Of a stretch of DNA of 64,000 nucleotides, positions 55,771 to 64,000 are shown piece after piece. Each line of letters starts with the position of its first letter. Position 1 is the stretch's first letter. The notes under the pieces are model-generated. The model was not told the origin of the DNA and did no database searches. It was given only the letters and a program-made list of their open reading frames with translations. Position numbers and translations under genes: made by a program. Origin of the DNA: Mesorhizobium tamadayense (GTDB taxonomy: Bacteria; Pseudomonadota; Alphaproteobacteria; Rhizobiales; Rhizobiaceae). Location of the stretch: positions 186,001 through 250,000 of the forward strand of contig NZ_RQXT01000002.1 of NCBI RefSeq assembly GCF_003863365.1, read 5' to 3'.

Positions 55771-57861
55771 ATGCTCTCCAAAAAGTTCCTTAGGCGGACC
55801 GCCATCGCGGGCGGGTGCCTCGCCGGCTTTCTTGCCCTTTCCGTCGCCGCCCTCTGGCAACTCGACCGCGCCTTCCCGCCGCCGCTGCCGGCGACGTTGA
55901 CGGTGTCGACCGAAGCTCAGGACCGCGACGGCCAGCTCCTGCGCGCCTTCGCTACGCCGGACGGCTATTGGCGGCTCGGGACCCGGCTGGACCAGGTCGA
56001 CAAGCAGTTCGTCGACATGCTGGTCGCCTATGAAGACAAGCGCTTCTGGGACCACCGTGGCGTTGACGTTCTGGCGCTTTGCCGCGCGGCAGGCCAGTTC
56101 GCCACCAGCGGCCATATCATTTCCGGCGGCTCGACGCTGTCGATGCAGCTTGCCCGGCTGATCGAGCCGCGCGACAGCCGCAGCCTCGCCTCCAAAGCCA
56201 AGCAGATCCTGCGCGCCATCCAGATCGAGCGGCGTCTGTCCAAGCGCGAAATCCTCGAACGCTACCTGACACTGGCGCCTTATGGCGGCAATCTCGAAGG
56301 CGTGCGCGCCGCCTCGCTCGCCTATTTCGGCAAGGAGCCGAAGCGGCTGACCGTATCTGAGGCAGCCCTCTTGGTCGCATTGCCGCAACTGCCGGAAAAA
56401 CGCCGGCCCGACCGCAATCTCGACGTCGCGCATGCCGCTCGCGACCGCGTGCTCAACCGCATGGTTTCCGCTGGCCTGCTCGGCGAACGCGAGGCCGCGC
56501 GGGCCGCCCTCGACGATGTTTCAGGCCTGCGCCGCAAGCTGCCGGCGCTGGCCGCGCACGCTTCCTATGCCGTGCTGCCCAGGGCGGAGCCCGGCAAGCC
56601 GCTGCAGCTCACCATCCGCAGAAGCGTGCAGCAAGGGCTGGAGCAGGTGGCGAAAGAGGCCGCCAGGAAGCTCGGGCCAAAACTTTCCGTCGCCATGGTG
56701 ATGGCCGATGCGCGCACCGGCGACATTCTTGGCGAAGTCGGCTCGGCCGATTTCTTCGACGCCAGCCGCTCCGGCTGGATCGACATGACCAAGGTCGTGC
56801 GCTCGCCCGGCTCGACGCTGAAACCGTTCATCTACGGGCTCGCCTTCGAGCAAGGGCTGGTGGCGCAGGAGACGATCATCGAGGACAGTCCGGCCGATTT
56901 CGGCGGCTACCGGCCGAAGAATTTCGACATGGGCTACCAGGGCGACGTCAGCATCAGGCAGGCGCTGCAGCTGTCGCTCAACGTGCCGGCGATCCGGGTG
57001 CTGGACGCCGTCGGTCCCGCGCGGCTCACGGCGCGCTTCCGCCAGGCCGGCGTCAACCTGGTCCTGCCGCTCAACGAGGCGCCCGGCCTGGCGATCGGCC
57101 TCGGCGGCGCCGGCGTGACGTTGCGCGATCTGGTGCAACTCTATACGGGGCTCGCCAATGGTGGGAAGATGCACACGCTGCATGACGGCACCGAGCCGGC
57201 CAATGCCGAGCGCGTCACGGCCACCATCCTCGACGACCAGGCCGCCTGGCAGATCACCGATATCCTCTCCGGCATGAAGCCGCCGGAGGGCGCGATGCAG
57301 CGCGGCATCGCCTACAAGACCGGCACGTCCTATGGCTATCGCGATGCCTGGTCGGTCGGCTTCGACGGCCGCTACGTGCTGGGCGTCTGGGTCGGCCGCG
57401 CCGACGCCGGTCCCATCCCAGGCCTCTCCGGCTATGTCTCGGCGGCGCCGATCCTGTTCGAGGGTTTTGTCCGCTCGGGGCTCACCATCATGCCGTTGCC
57501 AGGCCGGCCGCCGGGCGTCTTCACCCCCAAACGCGAGGAACTGCCGGTGACGCTCGCCCGCTTCGGCGCCGGATCGGACGGGCTGGTGCAGGCAACGCCG
57601 ACCGAGCCGGCGCCCACCATCATCTTCCCACCGGACGGCGCACGCGTCGATCTCGGCGCCAATTCGGCGGATGCCACGCCGCTGGTATTGAAGCTGCAGG
57701 GCGGCCGCGCGCCGTTCCGTTGGCTTGCCAACGGCAAGCCGCTCGCCGGCATCGACCGCCGCCGCACCGCGACCTGGCAGCCTGACGGCGCCGGCTATTC
57801 GACGCTGACGGTGATCGACGCCGCCGGCCGCGCGGCCAGCGTGAAGGTTTTCGTTGAATAG
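55771..57861 (+). CDS. pbpC: Penicillin-binding protein 1C
   Basis: This 696-residue bifunctional peptidoglycan synthase has one membrane anchor, a GT51 glycosyltransferase domain (YEDKRFWDHRGVD with Glu88) and a transpeptidase domain. The transpeptidase motifs are STLK (Ser348), SLN (Ser402) and KTG (Lys516). The BiPBP_C tail follows. It pairs with macroglobulin genes in many proteobacteria. ATG 55771 abuts the MITE-like element, whose terminal repeat supplies GAGGGG as ribosome-binding site; ATG 55756 inside the repeat is an in-frame alternative that overlaps the stop (TGA 55757-55759) of the frame running from the old start. Confidence 0.92.
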   Translation: MLSKKFLRRTAIAGGCLAGFLALSVAALWQLDRAFPPPLPATLTVSTEAQDRDGQLLRAFATPDGYWRLGTRLDQVDKQFVDMLVAYEDKRFWDHRGVDVLALCRAAGQFATSGHIISGGSTLSMQLARLIEPRDSRSLASKAKQILRAIQIERRLSKREILERYLTLAPYGGNLEGVRAASLAYFGKEPKRLTVSEAALLVALPQLPEKRRPDRNLDVAHAARDRVLNRMVSAGLLGEREAARAALDDVSGLRRKLPALAAHASYAVLPRAEPGKPLQLTIRRSVQQGLEQVAKEAARKLGPKLSVAMVMADARTGDILGEVGSADFFDASRSGWIDMTKVVRSPGSTLKPFIYGLAFEQGLVAQETIIEDSPADFGGYRPKNFDMGYQGDVSIRQALQLSLNVPAIRVLDAVGPARLTARFRQAGVNLVLPLNEAPGLAIGLGGAGVTLRDLVQLYTGLANGGKMHTLHDGTEPANAERVTATILDDQAAWQITDILSGMKPPEGAMQRGIAYKTGTSYGYRDAWSVGFDGRYVLGVWVGRADAGPIPGLSGYVSAAPILFEGFVRSGLTIMPLPGRPPGVFTPKREELPVTLARFGAGSDGLVQATPTEPAPTIIFPPDGARVDLGANSADATPLVLKLQGGRAPFRWLANGKPLAGIDRRRTATWQPDGAGYSTLTVIDAAGRAASVKVFVE

Positions 57862-57930
57862 AATGCGGCAAGCGATTCAGCGCGTTGCGCTTCTCAAGGC
57901 TAGACCTGAAGGAACCCTCGCCTGATGCAT

Positions 57931-58118
57931 GGTGCGAGGCACCCCCCTGGCCTGCCGGCCATCTCCCCCGCAAGGGGGGAGATTGGCAGCTTCGACGGCG
58001 CCGTCCTTTCTGCAACGTTGGCGACTGGCGAAGGCGGCGCGACATCCGATCTCCCCCTTGCGGGGGAGATGCCCGGCAGGGCAGATGCCCGGCAGGGCAG
58101 AGGGGGGTGCCTCGCGCC
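57931..58118. mobile_element. MITE-like element, family 2, copy B, inside the 5' end of the dipeptidase gene
   Basis: This 188-bp element has 18-bp terminal inverted repeats (GGTGCGAGGCACCCCCCT against AGGGGGGTGCCTCGCGCC, one mismatch), inner CTCCCCC...GGGGGAG hairpins and the shared core CTGCAACGTTGG. AT flanks both ends. A 16-bp unit, GATGCCCGGCAGGGCA, is tandemly duplicated near the right end (about 58068-58100). Insertion with the AT duplication adds 190 bp, which shifts the frame of the original start at 57925. Confidence 0.8.
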
Positions 58119-58837
58119 ATCCTTCGCTGGCTACAATCCTCGCGACGCTGGCTTTCCTGACCGCAGCCCCCCTCCTCGCCCGCGCCGATCCCCTCCCTGC
58201 CGGCTTCGTCCGACTCGCCGATGTCGATCCCACCATTCGCCAGGACATCCGCTATGCCGGCCTCGAAAACTTCCTGCACCGCAAGGCCGACGGCTACGAA
58301 GCACCGGTCTGCATCCTGACCGGGCAGGCGGCCAAGGCGCTTTCCGGCGTTCAGAAGACAATCGCCGCCAAGGACCTGACCCTGGTCGTCTTCGACTGCT
58401 ACCGCCCGGCGCGCGCCGTCGCCGATATGGGTGAATGGACGCGGCAAGGCGGCCCGCCCGACCCGCAATGGTACCCGAAGGTCGAGCGTGGCGATCTCAT
58501 CGCCAAGGGCTATGTCGGCGAACTGTCCAGCCATTCGCGCGGCTCGACCGTCGACCTTGCAATTGCCGAGGCGGACAAGAAGAGGGCGGCTCGTCCCGCT
58601 TGCGGCGCGCCTGACACCGGCACGCTCGACTTCGGCACCGGCTTCGACTGTTTCGATCGGGCGAGCGAGACGGCTCACCGCCCGCTCGCCGCCGACGCAG
58701 CGGCGAACCGCAAGATGCTGCTTGCCGCCATGCGCGCCGCCGGCTTCCGCAACTATGCACGCGAATGGTGGCATTTCACGCTTGCCGACGAGCCGTTTCC
58801 AAAACAGCGTTTCGATTTTCCGGTCACCGCCAACTAG
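58085..58837 (+). CDS. D-alanyl-D-alanine dipeptidase (VanX/DdpX type, M15 family)
   Basis: The zinc dipeptidase core is intact: SSHSRGSTVDLAI supplies the His and Asp ligands, REWWHFTL supplies the catalytic Glu and third ligand, and DCYRPARA is the family arginine motif. The protein has a signal peptide ending LLARA. ATG 58085, the start used here, lies within a MITE-like element and gives 250 residues. Without the element the gene would begin at ATG 57925 as MHPSLATILATLAFLTAA after AAGGA. It cleaves D-Ala-D-Ala released from peptidoglycan in the periplasm, fitting the neighbouring pbpC. Confidence 0.85.
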   Translation: MPGRAEGGASRHPSLATILATLAFLTAAPLLARADPLPAGFVRLADVDPTIRQDIRYAGLENFLHRKADGYEAPVCILTGQAAKALSGVQKTIAAKDLTLVVFDCYRPARAVADMGEWTRQGGPPDPQWYPKVERGDLIAKGYVGELSSHSRGSTVDLAIAEADKKRAARPACGAPDTGTLDFGTGFDCFDRASETAHRPLAADAAANRKMLLAAMRAAGFRNYAREWWHFTLADEPFPKQRFDFPVTAN

Positions 58838-58866
58838 GCCGTAGGACTTGCCTTGGCCGCGACAGT

Positions 58867-58912
58867 TTCTAATTAGGCCGGCTGATGAGTTCTAATTAGG
58901 CCGGCTGATGAG
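58867..58912. repeat. Perfect 23-bp tandem duplication
   Basis: The 23-bp unit at 58867-58889 is repeated exactly at 58890-58912, beginning TTCTAATTAGG and ending GCTGATGAG. It lies about 150 bp upstream of the sulfate-binding protein gene. Confidence 0.9.
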
Positions 58913-58932
58913 GAAGCCACGCTGCCGCGGTT

Positions 58933-58949
58933 GAGGAAATCATTTCCTC
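58933..58949. promoter_or_regulatory. Palindrome upstream of the sulfate operon
   Basis: GAGGAAATCATTTCCTC is a perfect 8+1+8 inverted repeat about 113 bp before the sbp start, in an AT-richer stretch. It is a candidate operator for sulfur-responsive control; no known consensus is claimed. Confidence 0.5.
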
Positions 58950-59061
58950 GAATAGCCGCCGTTCGGCGAAAAATTGCTTCGAAGAGGTGAAAAAGGCAAC
59001 ATTCAATGCATCTAATTTCTATAAACTCGCTAGAGTTCGCAGCAGTTCAACGGAGGCGGAA

Positions 59062-60090
59062 ATGACCAACCCTCATTTCAGGAAACTGCTCGGCGCGCTG
59101 GTCGCCACATCTGTCCAGTTCGGCACGCTCGGTTTCGCGTTTGCCGACACGACCATTCTGAATGTGTCCTACGATCCGACACGTGAGCTCTACAAGGCCT
59201 ATGACGAGGCTTTCGCCACCCACTGGAAGGCAGAGACCGGCGAGACGGTCACCATCCAGCAGTCGCATGGCGGATCGGGCGCGCAGGCCAGAGCGGTCAT
59301 CGACGGACTCGACGCCGATGTCGTGACGCTCGCGCTTGAAGGCGACATCAACGCCATCGTCTCGAAGACGAAGAAAATCAACCCGGACTGGCGCACGAAG
59401 TTCGAGAACAACTCGGCACCCTACACCTCGACCATCATCTTCCTGGTGCGCAAGGGCAACCCCAAGGGCATCCACGTCTGGAGCGATCTGGTGAAGGACG
59501 GCGTCCAGGTGATCACGCCGAATCCAAAGACTTCGGGCGGCGCGCGCTGGAACTACCTCGCCGCCTGGGCCTATGCCAACGCCAATGACGGCAACGACGA
59601 AGCCAAGACCAAGGAATTCGTCGGCAAGCTCTATGCGAACGTCCCGGTGCTCGATACCGGCGCCCGTGGCTCGACGGTGACCTTCGCGCAGAAGGGGCTG
59701 GGCGACGTGCTGATCGCCTGGGAGAACGAGGCCTATCTCGCGCTGGACGAATTCGGCGCCGACAATTTCGATATCGTCTACCCGCCGACCTCGATCCTGG
59801 CGGAGCCGCCGGTCGCCGTGGTCGACGCCAATGTCGACGCCAAGGGCACGCGCAAGGTCGCCGAGGCTTATCTGGGCTGGCTCTATTCCAAGGAAGCCCA
59901 GACAATCATCGCCAAGAACCACTACCGACCGGCCAAGCCCGATCTGGTGCCTGCCGAGGATCTCGCCAAGCTGCCGGCGATCAAGCTGGTTACCATCGAC
60001 GATCCGCAATTCGGCGGTTGGAAGAAGGCGCAGCCTTATCATTTCGGCGACGGTGGTATATTCGACCAGATTTACAAGCCCGCCCAATGA
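59062..60090 (+). CDS. sbp: Sulfate/thiosulfate ABC transporter substrate-binding protein
   Basis: This 342-residue periplasmic protein has a signal peptide ([20 protein letters not shown]). Sulfate-binding signatures are [30 protein letters not shown] and [23 protein letters not shown] lies 6 nt upstream of ATG 59062. It heads the operon sbp-cysT-cysW-cysA. A paralogue follows the operon at 63329, so two binding proteins may serve one importer or respond to different conditions. The upstream tandem repeat and palindrome make this region the likely control point. Confidence 0.92.
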   Translation: MTNPHFRKLLGALVATSVQFGTLGFAFADTTILNVSYDPTRELYKAYDEAFATHWKAETGETVTIQQSHGGSGAQARAVIDGLDADVVTLALEGDINAIVSKTKKINPDWRTKFENNSAPYTSTIIFLVRKGNPKGIHVWSDLVKDGVQVITPNPKTSGGARWNYLAAWAYANANDGNDEAKTKEFVGKLYANVPVLDTGARGSTVTFAQKGLGDVLIAWENEAYLALDEFGADNFDIVYPPTSILAEPPVAVVDANVDAKGTRKVAEAYLGWLYSKEAQTIIAKNHYRPAKPDLVPAEDLAKLPAIKLVTIDDPQFGGWKKAQPYHFGDGGIFDQIYKPAQ

Positions 60091-60199
60091 AGCATGGTGG
60101 CCATAGGCCGGATGAAACCTGATTGGGTCTATTGTACGAATGCCCGGGCCGAGGCGAAGGGCAATCTGGTCTGAATAAGAAGGGACGATCCAGAACAGC

Positions 60200-61051
60200 A
60201 TGAACACAGGACCCGCTAAGGCGGGGTGGCGATTCAGACAGCCGAGCGTCATTCCGGGCTTCGGATTGACGCTCGGCTTCTCGCTTGCCTACCTCACGCT
60301 CATCATCCTTATCCCGCTCTCGGGTCTGGTCTGGCGTTCGGCCGCGCTCGGCTGGACCGATTTCTGGGCGATCGCCGTCGATCGGCGCACCCTCAACGCG
60401 CTGAAGATCAGCTTCGGCACCGCCTTCATCGCCGCCGCGGTCAATGTCGTGTTCGGCACGATCGTCGCCTGGGTGCTGGTCCGCTACCGTTTCCCCGGCC
60501 GCCGCATCGCCGACGCGATGGTAGACCTGCCCTTCGCCTTGCCCACTGCAGTCGCCGGTATCGCGCTCACGTCGCTCTATGCGCCGAATGGCTGGATCGG
60601 CCAGCTTCTGATGCCGCTCGGCATCAAGGTCGCCTACACCCCGCTCGGCATCGTCATCGCGCTGGTGTTCATCGGCCTTCCCTTCGTCGTGCGCACCGTC
60701 CAGCCGATCATGGAGGAGATCGACAAGGAGGTTGAGGAGGCCGCTGCCACGCTTGGCGCCAACCGCTTCCAGATCATCACCCGCGTGTTGTTTCCCGGCC
60801 TGGCGCCGGCCATCATCACCGGCTTCTCGCTCGCTTTCGCGCGCGGTGTCGGCGAATACGGCTCGGTCATCTTCATCGCCGGAAACCTGCCGTTCAAGTC
60901 GGAGATCGCGCCGCTGCTGATCGTGATCCGACTCGAGGAATACAATTACGAGGCGGCGACCGCGATCGCAGCGATCATGCTGGCACTGTCCTTCGTGATG
61001 CTCCTGGTCGTCAATCTCGCGCAGACATGGAGCCGCAAGCGCTATGGCTGA
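60200..61051 (+). CDS. cysT: Sulfate ABC transporter permease CysT
   Basis: This 283-residue permease has six predicted helices and the coupling motif [20 protein letters not shown]. The opening [20 protein letters not shown] is typical of CysT/CysU. It forms the sulfate channel with CysW. AAGGGA lies upstream of ATG 60200. There is a 109-bp gap after sbp and an 8-bp overlap with cysW, so the last three genes are tightly coupled. Confidence 0.93.
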   Translation: MNTGPAKAGWRFRQPSVIPGFGLTLGFSLAYLTLIILIPLSGLVWRSAALGWTDFWAIAVDRRTLNALKISFGTAFIAAAVNVVFGTIVAWVLVRYRFPGRRIADAMVDLPFALPTAVAGIALTSLYAPNGWIGQLLMPLGIKVAYTPLGIVIALVFIGLPFVVRTVQPIMEEIDKEVEEAAATLGANRFQIITRVLFPGLAPAIITGFSLAFARGVGEYGSVIFIAGNLPFKSEIAPLLIVIRLEEYNYEAATAIAAIMLALSFVMLLVVNLAQTWSRKRYG

Positions 61052-61928
61052 CCCCGAGATCAAAACCTACGAACCGCACCACGAGAGCCAGTCGGCGGCA
61101 GTTACCGAAAGCCGGCCGGTGCGCTGGGTGGCGATGGGAACAGCCTTCGCCTTCCTCGCCGTCTTCTTGCTTCTGCCGCTGATCGTCGTCTTCCATGAGG
61201 CGCTTGCCAAGGGCATCGGCGCCTACACGGAGGCCCTTTCCAGCCCCGACACGCGTTCGGCGATCCGCCTGACGCTGCTGGTGGCGGCGATCTCGGTGCC
61301 GCTCAATATCGTCTTCGGCATCTCGGCCGCTTGGGCGATCGCCAAGTTCGAATTCAAGGGCAAGGCGTTTCTGACCACCCTGATCGACCTGCCCTTCTCG
61401 GTGTCGCCCGTCATTTCGGGCCTGGTCTACGTGCTCCTCTTCGGCGCTCAGGGACTGCTCGGCGAATGGATGAAGGCGCACGGCCTCGTCATCCTCTTCG
61501 CCGTGCCCGGTATCGTGCTCGCCACCATCTTCGTCACCTTCCCCTTCGTTGCGCGCGAGCTGATCCCGCTGATGCAGGAACAGGGCAATGGAGACGAGGA
61601 GGCGGCCCTTTCGCTGGGCGCCAATGGCTGGCAGACCTTCTGGTACGTGACGCTGCCCAACGTCAAATGGGGGCTGCTCTACGGCGTGCTTCTCTGCAAC
61701 GCGCGCGCCATGGGCGAGTTCGGCGCGGTGTCGGTGGTCTCGGGCCACATTCGCGGCCTCACCAACACCATGCCGCTGCATGTGGAAATTCTCTACAATG
61801 AGTACAACGCCGTCGGCGCCTTCGCGGTCGCTTCGCTGCTTGCCGGCCTGGCGCTGGTGACGCTGGTCTTGAAAACACTTCTCGAGATGCGCTACGGCGC
61901 CGAGATCGCCGCAGCGCGCGGACACTAA
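61044..61928 (+). CDS. cysW: Sulfate ABC transporter permease CysW
   Basis: This 294-residue permease has a short cytoplasmic N-terminus and six helices. The coupling loop is [20 protein letters not shown]. CysW-type stretches include [20 protein letters not shown] and [22 protein letters not shown] 61044 lies inside the end of cysT, with GGAG upstream. A repeat (61929-61979) starts directly after its stop and precedes cysA. Confidence 0.93.
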   Translation: MADPEIKTYEPHHESQSAAVTESRPVRWVAMGTAFAFLAVFLLLPLIVVFHEALAKGIGAYTEALSSPDTRSAIRLTLLVAAISVPLNIVFGISAAWAIAKFEFKGKAFLTTLIDLPFSVSPVISGLVYVLLFGAQGLLGEWMKAHGLVILFAVPGIVLATIFVTFPFVARELIPLMQEQGNGDEEAALSLGANGWQTFWYVTLPNVKWGLLYGVLLCNARAMGEFGAVSVVSGHIRGLTNTMPLHVEILYNEYNAVGAFAVASLLAGLALVTLVLKTLLEMRYGAEIAAARGH

Positions 61929-61979
61929 GATGCATGTCGCCCAAAACTGCATAGCGGTTTTAGGGCAACGACGTGCATC
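61929..61979. repeat. Palindromic intergenic repeat between cysW and cysA
   Basis: An imperfect inverted repeat has outer arms GATGCATGTCG and CGACGTGCATC and inner arms AAAAC and GTTTT. It begins one base after the cysW stop codon. Sequences of this look recur in rhizobial intergenic spaces. In the transcript it would form a hairpin. Confidence 0.7.
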
Positions 61980-61998
61980 AACTAACTGAGGGATCTGT

Positions 61999-63042
61999 AT
62001 GGAAGTTCGCGTTACCAACGTGCGCAAGGAGTTTGAGCGGTTTCCGGCGCTCCACGACGTGTCTCTCGACATCAGGTCGGGTGAACTCATCGCGTTGCTT
62101 GGGCCGTCCGGTTCCGGCAAGACGACGCTGCTCAGGCTGATCGCCGGCCTGGAGCGGCCGACCAGGGGCGCCATCTTCTTCGGCGACGAGGACGCCTCGC
62201 AGAAGTCGATCCAGGAGCGCAATGTCGGCTTCGTGTTCCAGCATTACGCGCTGTTCCGCCACATGACGGTTGCCGACAATATCGGCTTTGGCCTGAAGGT
62301 CCGGCACGGCGCCACCAGACCATCGGCGCAGGAAATCCGCCGCCGCGCCTCCGAGCTCCTCGACCTCGTCCAACTGTCGGGGCTGGAAAAGCGCTATCCG
62401 GCACAACTCTCCGGCGGCCAGCGCCAGCGCGTCGCTTTGGCCCGCGCCATGGCGATCGAGCCCAGGGTGCTGCTGCTCGACGAGCCGTTCGGCGCCCTCG
62501 ACGCGCAGGTGCGTCGCGAGCTGCGCCGCTGGCTGCGCGAGATCCACGATCAGACCGGCCACACCACGGTCTTCGTCACCCATGACCAGGAGGAGGCGCT
62601 CGAGCTCGCCGACCGCGTCGTGGTGATGAGCCAGGGCCGCATCGAGCAGGTCGGCACCGCCGACGAAATCTACGACACGCCGAACTCGCCTTTCGTCTAC
62701 AGCTTCATCGGTGAATCGAGCTCGCTGCCGGTCAAGGTCGACAATGGCGAGGTCTGGCTCGCCGACCGGCCGATCGGCCTGCAGGCGCCGCCGCACGCGC
62801 CATCCGGCGAGGCGCTGCTCTGCTTCCGTCCGCATGATGTCGAGTTGCTCGACGGCTGCAGCGGCTGCATCGCCGGCACGGTCGCCGCCAGCCGCCGCGT
62901 CGCCAGCACCAGGCGGGTCGAGCTCGAGGTCGGCGGCGAGCGCCAGCGCGTCGAGATCGAGCTGCCGGTCGACCATCCCGCGGCACAGAAGAGCCGGGTG
63001 GCCTTCAGGCCGAGGCGCTGGAAGCTCTTCCCCGCCTCCTGA
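61999..63042 (+). CDS. cysA: Sulfate/thiosulfate ABC transporter ATP-binding protein CysA
   Basis: This 347-residue ATPase has Walker [10 protein letters not shown], signature [15 protein letters not shown], Walker [13 protein letters not shown] and switch [15 protein letters not shown]-terminal TOBE-like regulatory region follows (about 240-347). GAGGGA precedes ATG 61999. It completes the importer. Downstream are a repeat, two hairpins and a second binding-protein gene. Confidence 0.94.
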   Translation: MEVRVTNVRKEFERFPALHDVSLDIRSGELIALLGPSGSGKTTLLRLIAGLERPTRGAIFFGDEDASQKSIQERNVGFVFQHYALFRHMTVADNIGFGLKVRHGATRPSAQEIRRRASELLDLVQLSGLEKRYPAQLSGGQRQRVALARAMAIEPRVLLLDEPFGALDAQVRRELRRWLREIHDQTGHTTVFVTHDQEEALELADRVVVMSQGRIEQVGTADEIYDTPNSPFVYSFIGESSSLPVKVDNGEVWLADRPIGLQAPPHAPSGEALLCFRPHDVELLDGCSGCIAGTVAASRRVASTRRVELEVGGERQRVEIELPVDHPAAQKSRVAFRPRRWKLFPAS

Positions 63043-63078
63043 CGCATCTTTCTGCCCGGCGCTTGCTGCGGCACCCTA

Positions 63079-63120
63079 GAGCATGATCCCGGAATTCGGT
63101 TTTCGGAAAAGATCATGCTC
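63079..63120. repeat. GAGCATGATC inverted repeat
   Basis: GAGCATGATC (63079-63088) and GATCATGCTC (63111-63120) form a perfect 10-bp stem around a 22-nt interior containing GGAATTCGGTTTTCGG. The arrangement matches a repeat type that I recognise from many Rhizobiales intergenic regions. Confidence 0.75.
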
Positions 63121-63138
63121 AAACAAAAGAGATAGAGC

Positions 63139-63159
63139 GATCCCGATTTTATCGGGATC
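63139..63159. terminator. Perfect hairpin downstream of cysA
   Basis: GATCCCGAT, a TTT loop and ATCGGGATC make a perfect 9-bp hairpin about 100 bp after the cysA stop. There is no T-run after it, so it may stabilise the cysA mRNA end rather than terminate. Confidence 0.5.
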
Positions 63160-63256
63160 TAGCAGCGCCGCGCTGAATCTGCTTGGAAGAAAAACCTACC
63201 AAACAGCTGTTTCGGCGAGGTATTTTTCAGCCGCCTGCCCGCCCCTCGGACCCCGT

Positions 63257-63283
63257 GCCTGGTCGGGCCAGGCTTTCCTTTTT
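63257..63283 (+). terminator. Hairpin with T-rich tail upstream of the second sbp gene
   Basis: GCCTGG, a TCGGG loop and CCAGGC are followed by TTTCCTTTTT on the + strand, an intrinsic-terminator layout. It may end the cysA transcript or act as a leader attenuator for the downstream gene 46 bp away. Confidence 0.6.
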
Positions 63284-63297
63284 ATGGTCGCACCATA
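63283..63297. promoter_or_regulatory. Palindrome before the second sbp gene
   Basis: TATGGTCGCACCATA is a perfect 6+3+6 inverted repeat that starts at the last base of the terminator T-tract and lies 31 bp before the ATG. It is a possible operator; no regulator is assigned. Confidence 0.4.
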
Positions 63298-63328
63298 GTT
63301 CCGCATTATTCGAGAGGAGAATCGTTTC

Positions 63329-64000
63329 ATGAAGCGCTTATTGCTTGGCATCGTCACTTTTGCCGGCCTCGTCCTGGCGCCCTCCCAAGCCTGGTCGGCC
63401 GACAGGCTATTGAATGCCTCCTACGACGTTGGCCGCGAATTGTTTGCCGACATCAACAAGGCTTTCATCGCGCAGCATCCCGGCGTGACCGTCGATCAGT
63501 CCCACGCCGGAACCTCGGCGCAGGCGCGTGCCATCGCCGAAGGCCTGGCTGCCGATGTCGTCACCTTCAACCAAGTCACCGACGTCGATTTCCTGGTCAA
63601 GAAGGGTCTTGTCTCGGCCGACTGGCAGAAGGATTTTCCGGACAACGCCTCGCCCTTCTATTCGCTGCCGTCCTTCCTGGTGCGCGCTGGCAACCCCAAG
63701 CATATCAAGGACTGGAGCGATCTGGCGCGCGACGACGTCCAGGTGATCTTCCCCAACCCGAAGACATCAGGCAATGCGCGCTATACCTATCTCGCCGCCA
63801 CCGCTTACGCCAAGGAGGCCTTCAAGGGCGACGACGCCAAGGTGAAGGAGTTCATCACCAAGCTGTTCAACAACGTGCCGATCTTCGACACCGGCGGCCG
63901 CGCCGCCACCACCACCTTCGTGCAGCGCGAGATCGGCGACGTGCTGATCACCTTCGAATCCGAAACGCGCGGCATCCGCAAGGAATATGGCGACGACAAG
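63329..64000 (+). CDS. Second sulfate ABC transporter substrate-binding protein (truncated by window end)
   Basis: The first 224 residues are present; the frame is open at the last base. A signal peptide ([18 protein letters not shown]...AWSA) is followed by sulfate-binding motifs [30 protein letters not shown] and [17 protein letters not shown]. It is a paralogue of the sbp product but clearly diverged. GAGAGGAGA lies upstream of ATG 63329. Separation from cysA by a terminator-like hairpin suggests its own promoter. Confidence 0.9.
   Translation, partial: MKRLLLGIVTFAGLVLAPSQAWSADRLLNASYDVGRELFADINKAFIAQHPGVTVDQSHAGTSAQARAIAEGLAADVVTFNQVTDVDFLVKKGLVSADWQKDFPDNASPFYSLPSFLVRAGNPKHIKDWSDLARDDVQVIFPNPKTSGNARYTYLAATAYAKEAFKGDDAKVKEFITKLFNNVPIFDTGGRAATTTFVQREIGDVLITFESETRGIRKEYGDDK

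Noticed and set aside
57929..58084. Dipeptidase start at ATG 57929
   Set aside because: The frame is open, but it crosses the whole MITE-like element, includes the left terminal repeat and lacks a properly spaced ribosome-binding site; the signal peptide begins much later.
58850..63330. SAM or other known riboswitch near the sulfate genes
   Set aside because: Only simple hairpins and palindromes were visible; no conserved riboswitch core could be recognised by eye.
1..64000. CRISPR array, tRNA or rRNA genes, integrase/transposase genes
   Set aside because: No regularly spaced repeats, cloverleaf sequences, rRNA segments or transposase motifs were found; the repeats seen are non-coding inverted-repeat elements.

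Overview
The window reads as chromosomal DNA of a Rhizobiales alphaproteobacterium, most likely Mesorhizobium or a close Phyllobacteriaceae relative. The grounds are high GC with strong third-position G/C bias, a RutR-type pyrimidine regulon built on PreT/PreA with an NMT1-type ABC importer, a very long TamB next to TamA, an MttB-family methyltransferase beside a dimethylglycine-dehydrogenase-like enzyme, and several small intergenic inverted-repeat families of the kind common in mesorhizobia. No rRNA, tRNA, CRISPR array, prophage or transposase gene was seen.

Layout. 1-9.7 kb: housekeeping and assorted metabolism (isoprenylcysteine-methyltransferase-like fragment, FabH-like synthase, trans-aconitate methyltransferase, EttA, secreted RNase T2, a lipase-like hydrolase, a translationally coupled CoA-transferase/ThDP-enzyme pair, a CHRD protein). 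9.8-27.4 kb: a pyrimidine reductive-catabolism island. It holds an NMT1-type ABC importer, dihydropyrimidinase, beta-ureidopropionase, an omega-amino-acid aminotransferase, a RutR-like regulator and, about 5 kb away, preT-preA. Two RutR-like operators tie the two blocks together. A block with a PAS-like XRE regulator, two SDRs, a DUF3592 protein and an Rrf2/carboxymuconolactone-decarboxylase pair lies between them. 27.4-41.5 kb: ChaC, VOC, DoxX, then a methylated-amine block (DMGDH-like and MttB-like), a lipoprotein transglycosylase and an oligopeptide-type ABC transporter with fused ATPases. 41.8-58.8 kb: cell-envelope block with tamB-tamA divergent from an alpha-2-macroglobulin gene, pbpC and a D-Ala-D-Ala dipeptidase. 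58.9-64 kb: sulfate uptake (sbp-cysT-cysW-cysA, then a second, truncated sbp).

How the parts work together. Uracil/thymine would be imported (inferred), reduced by PreTA, opened by dihydropyrimidinase, decarbamoylated by beta-ureidopropionase, and the resulting beta-amino acid transaminated. RutR would release both loci when pyrimidine is present. In the envelope block TamAB assembles outer-membrane proteins, while the macroglobulin and PBP1C form the known peptidoglycan-repair/protease-trap pairing.

The most notable observation is a pair of MITE-like elements (55588-55770 and 57931-58118), both flanked by AT dinucleotides. They appear to have inserted at the start of pbpC and six bases after the start codon of the dipeptidase gene, breaking the original reading frames and supplying replacement translation signals. 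Other points of interest are an approximately 620-residue internal duplication in TamB, a probable leaderless regulator mRNA, a frameshifted secreted-protein gene, an SDR without its catalytic Tyr/Lys, and a PreA whose catalytic-loop cysteine position appears to be valine.
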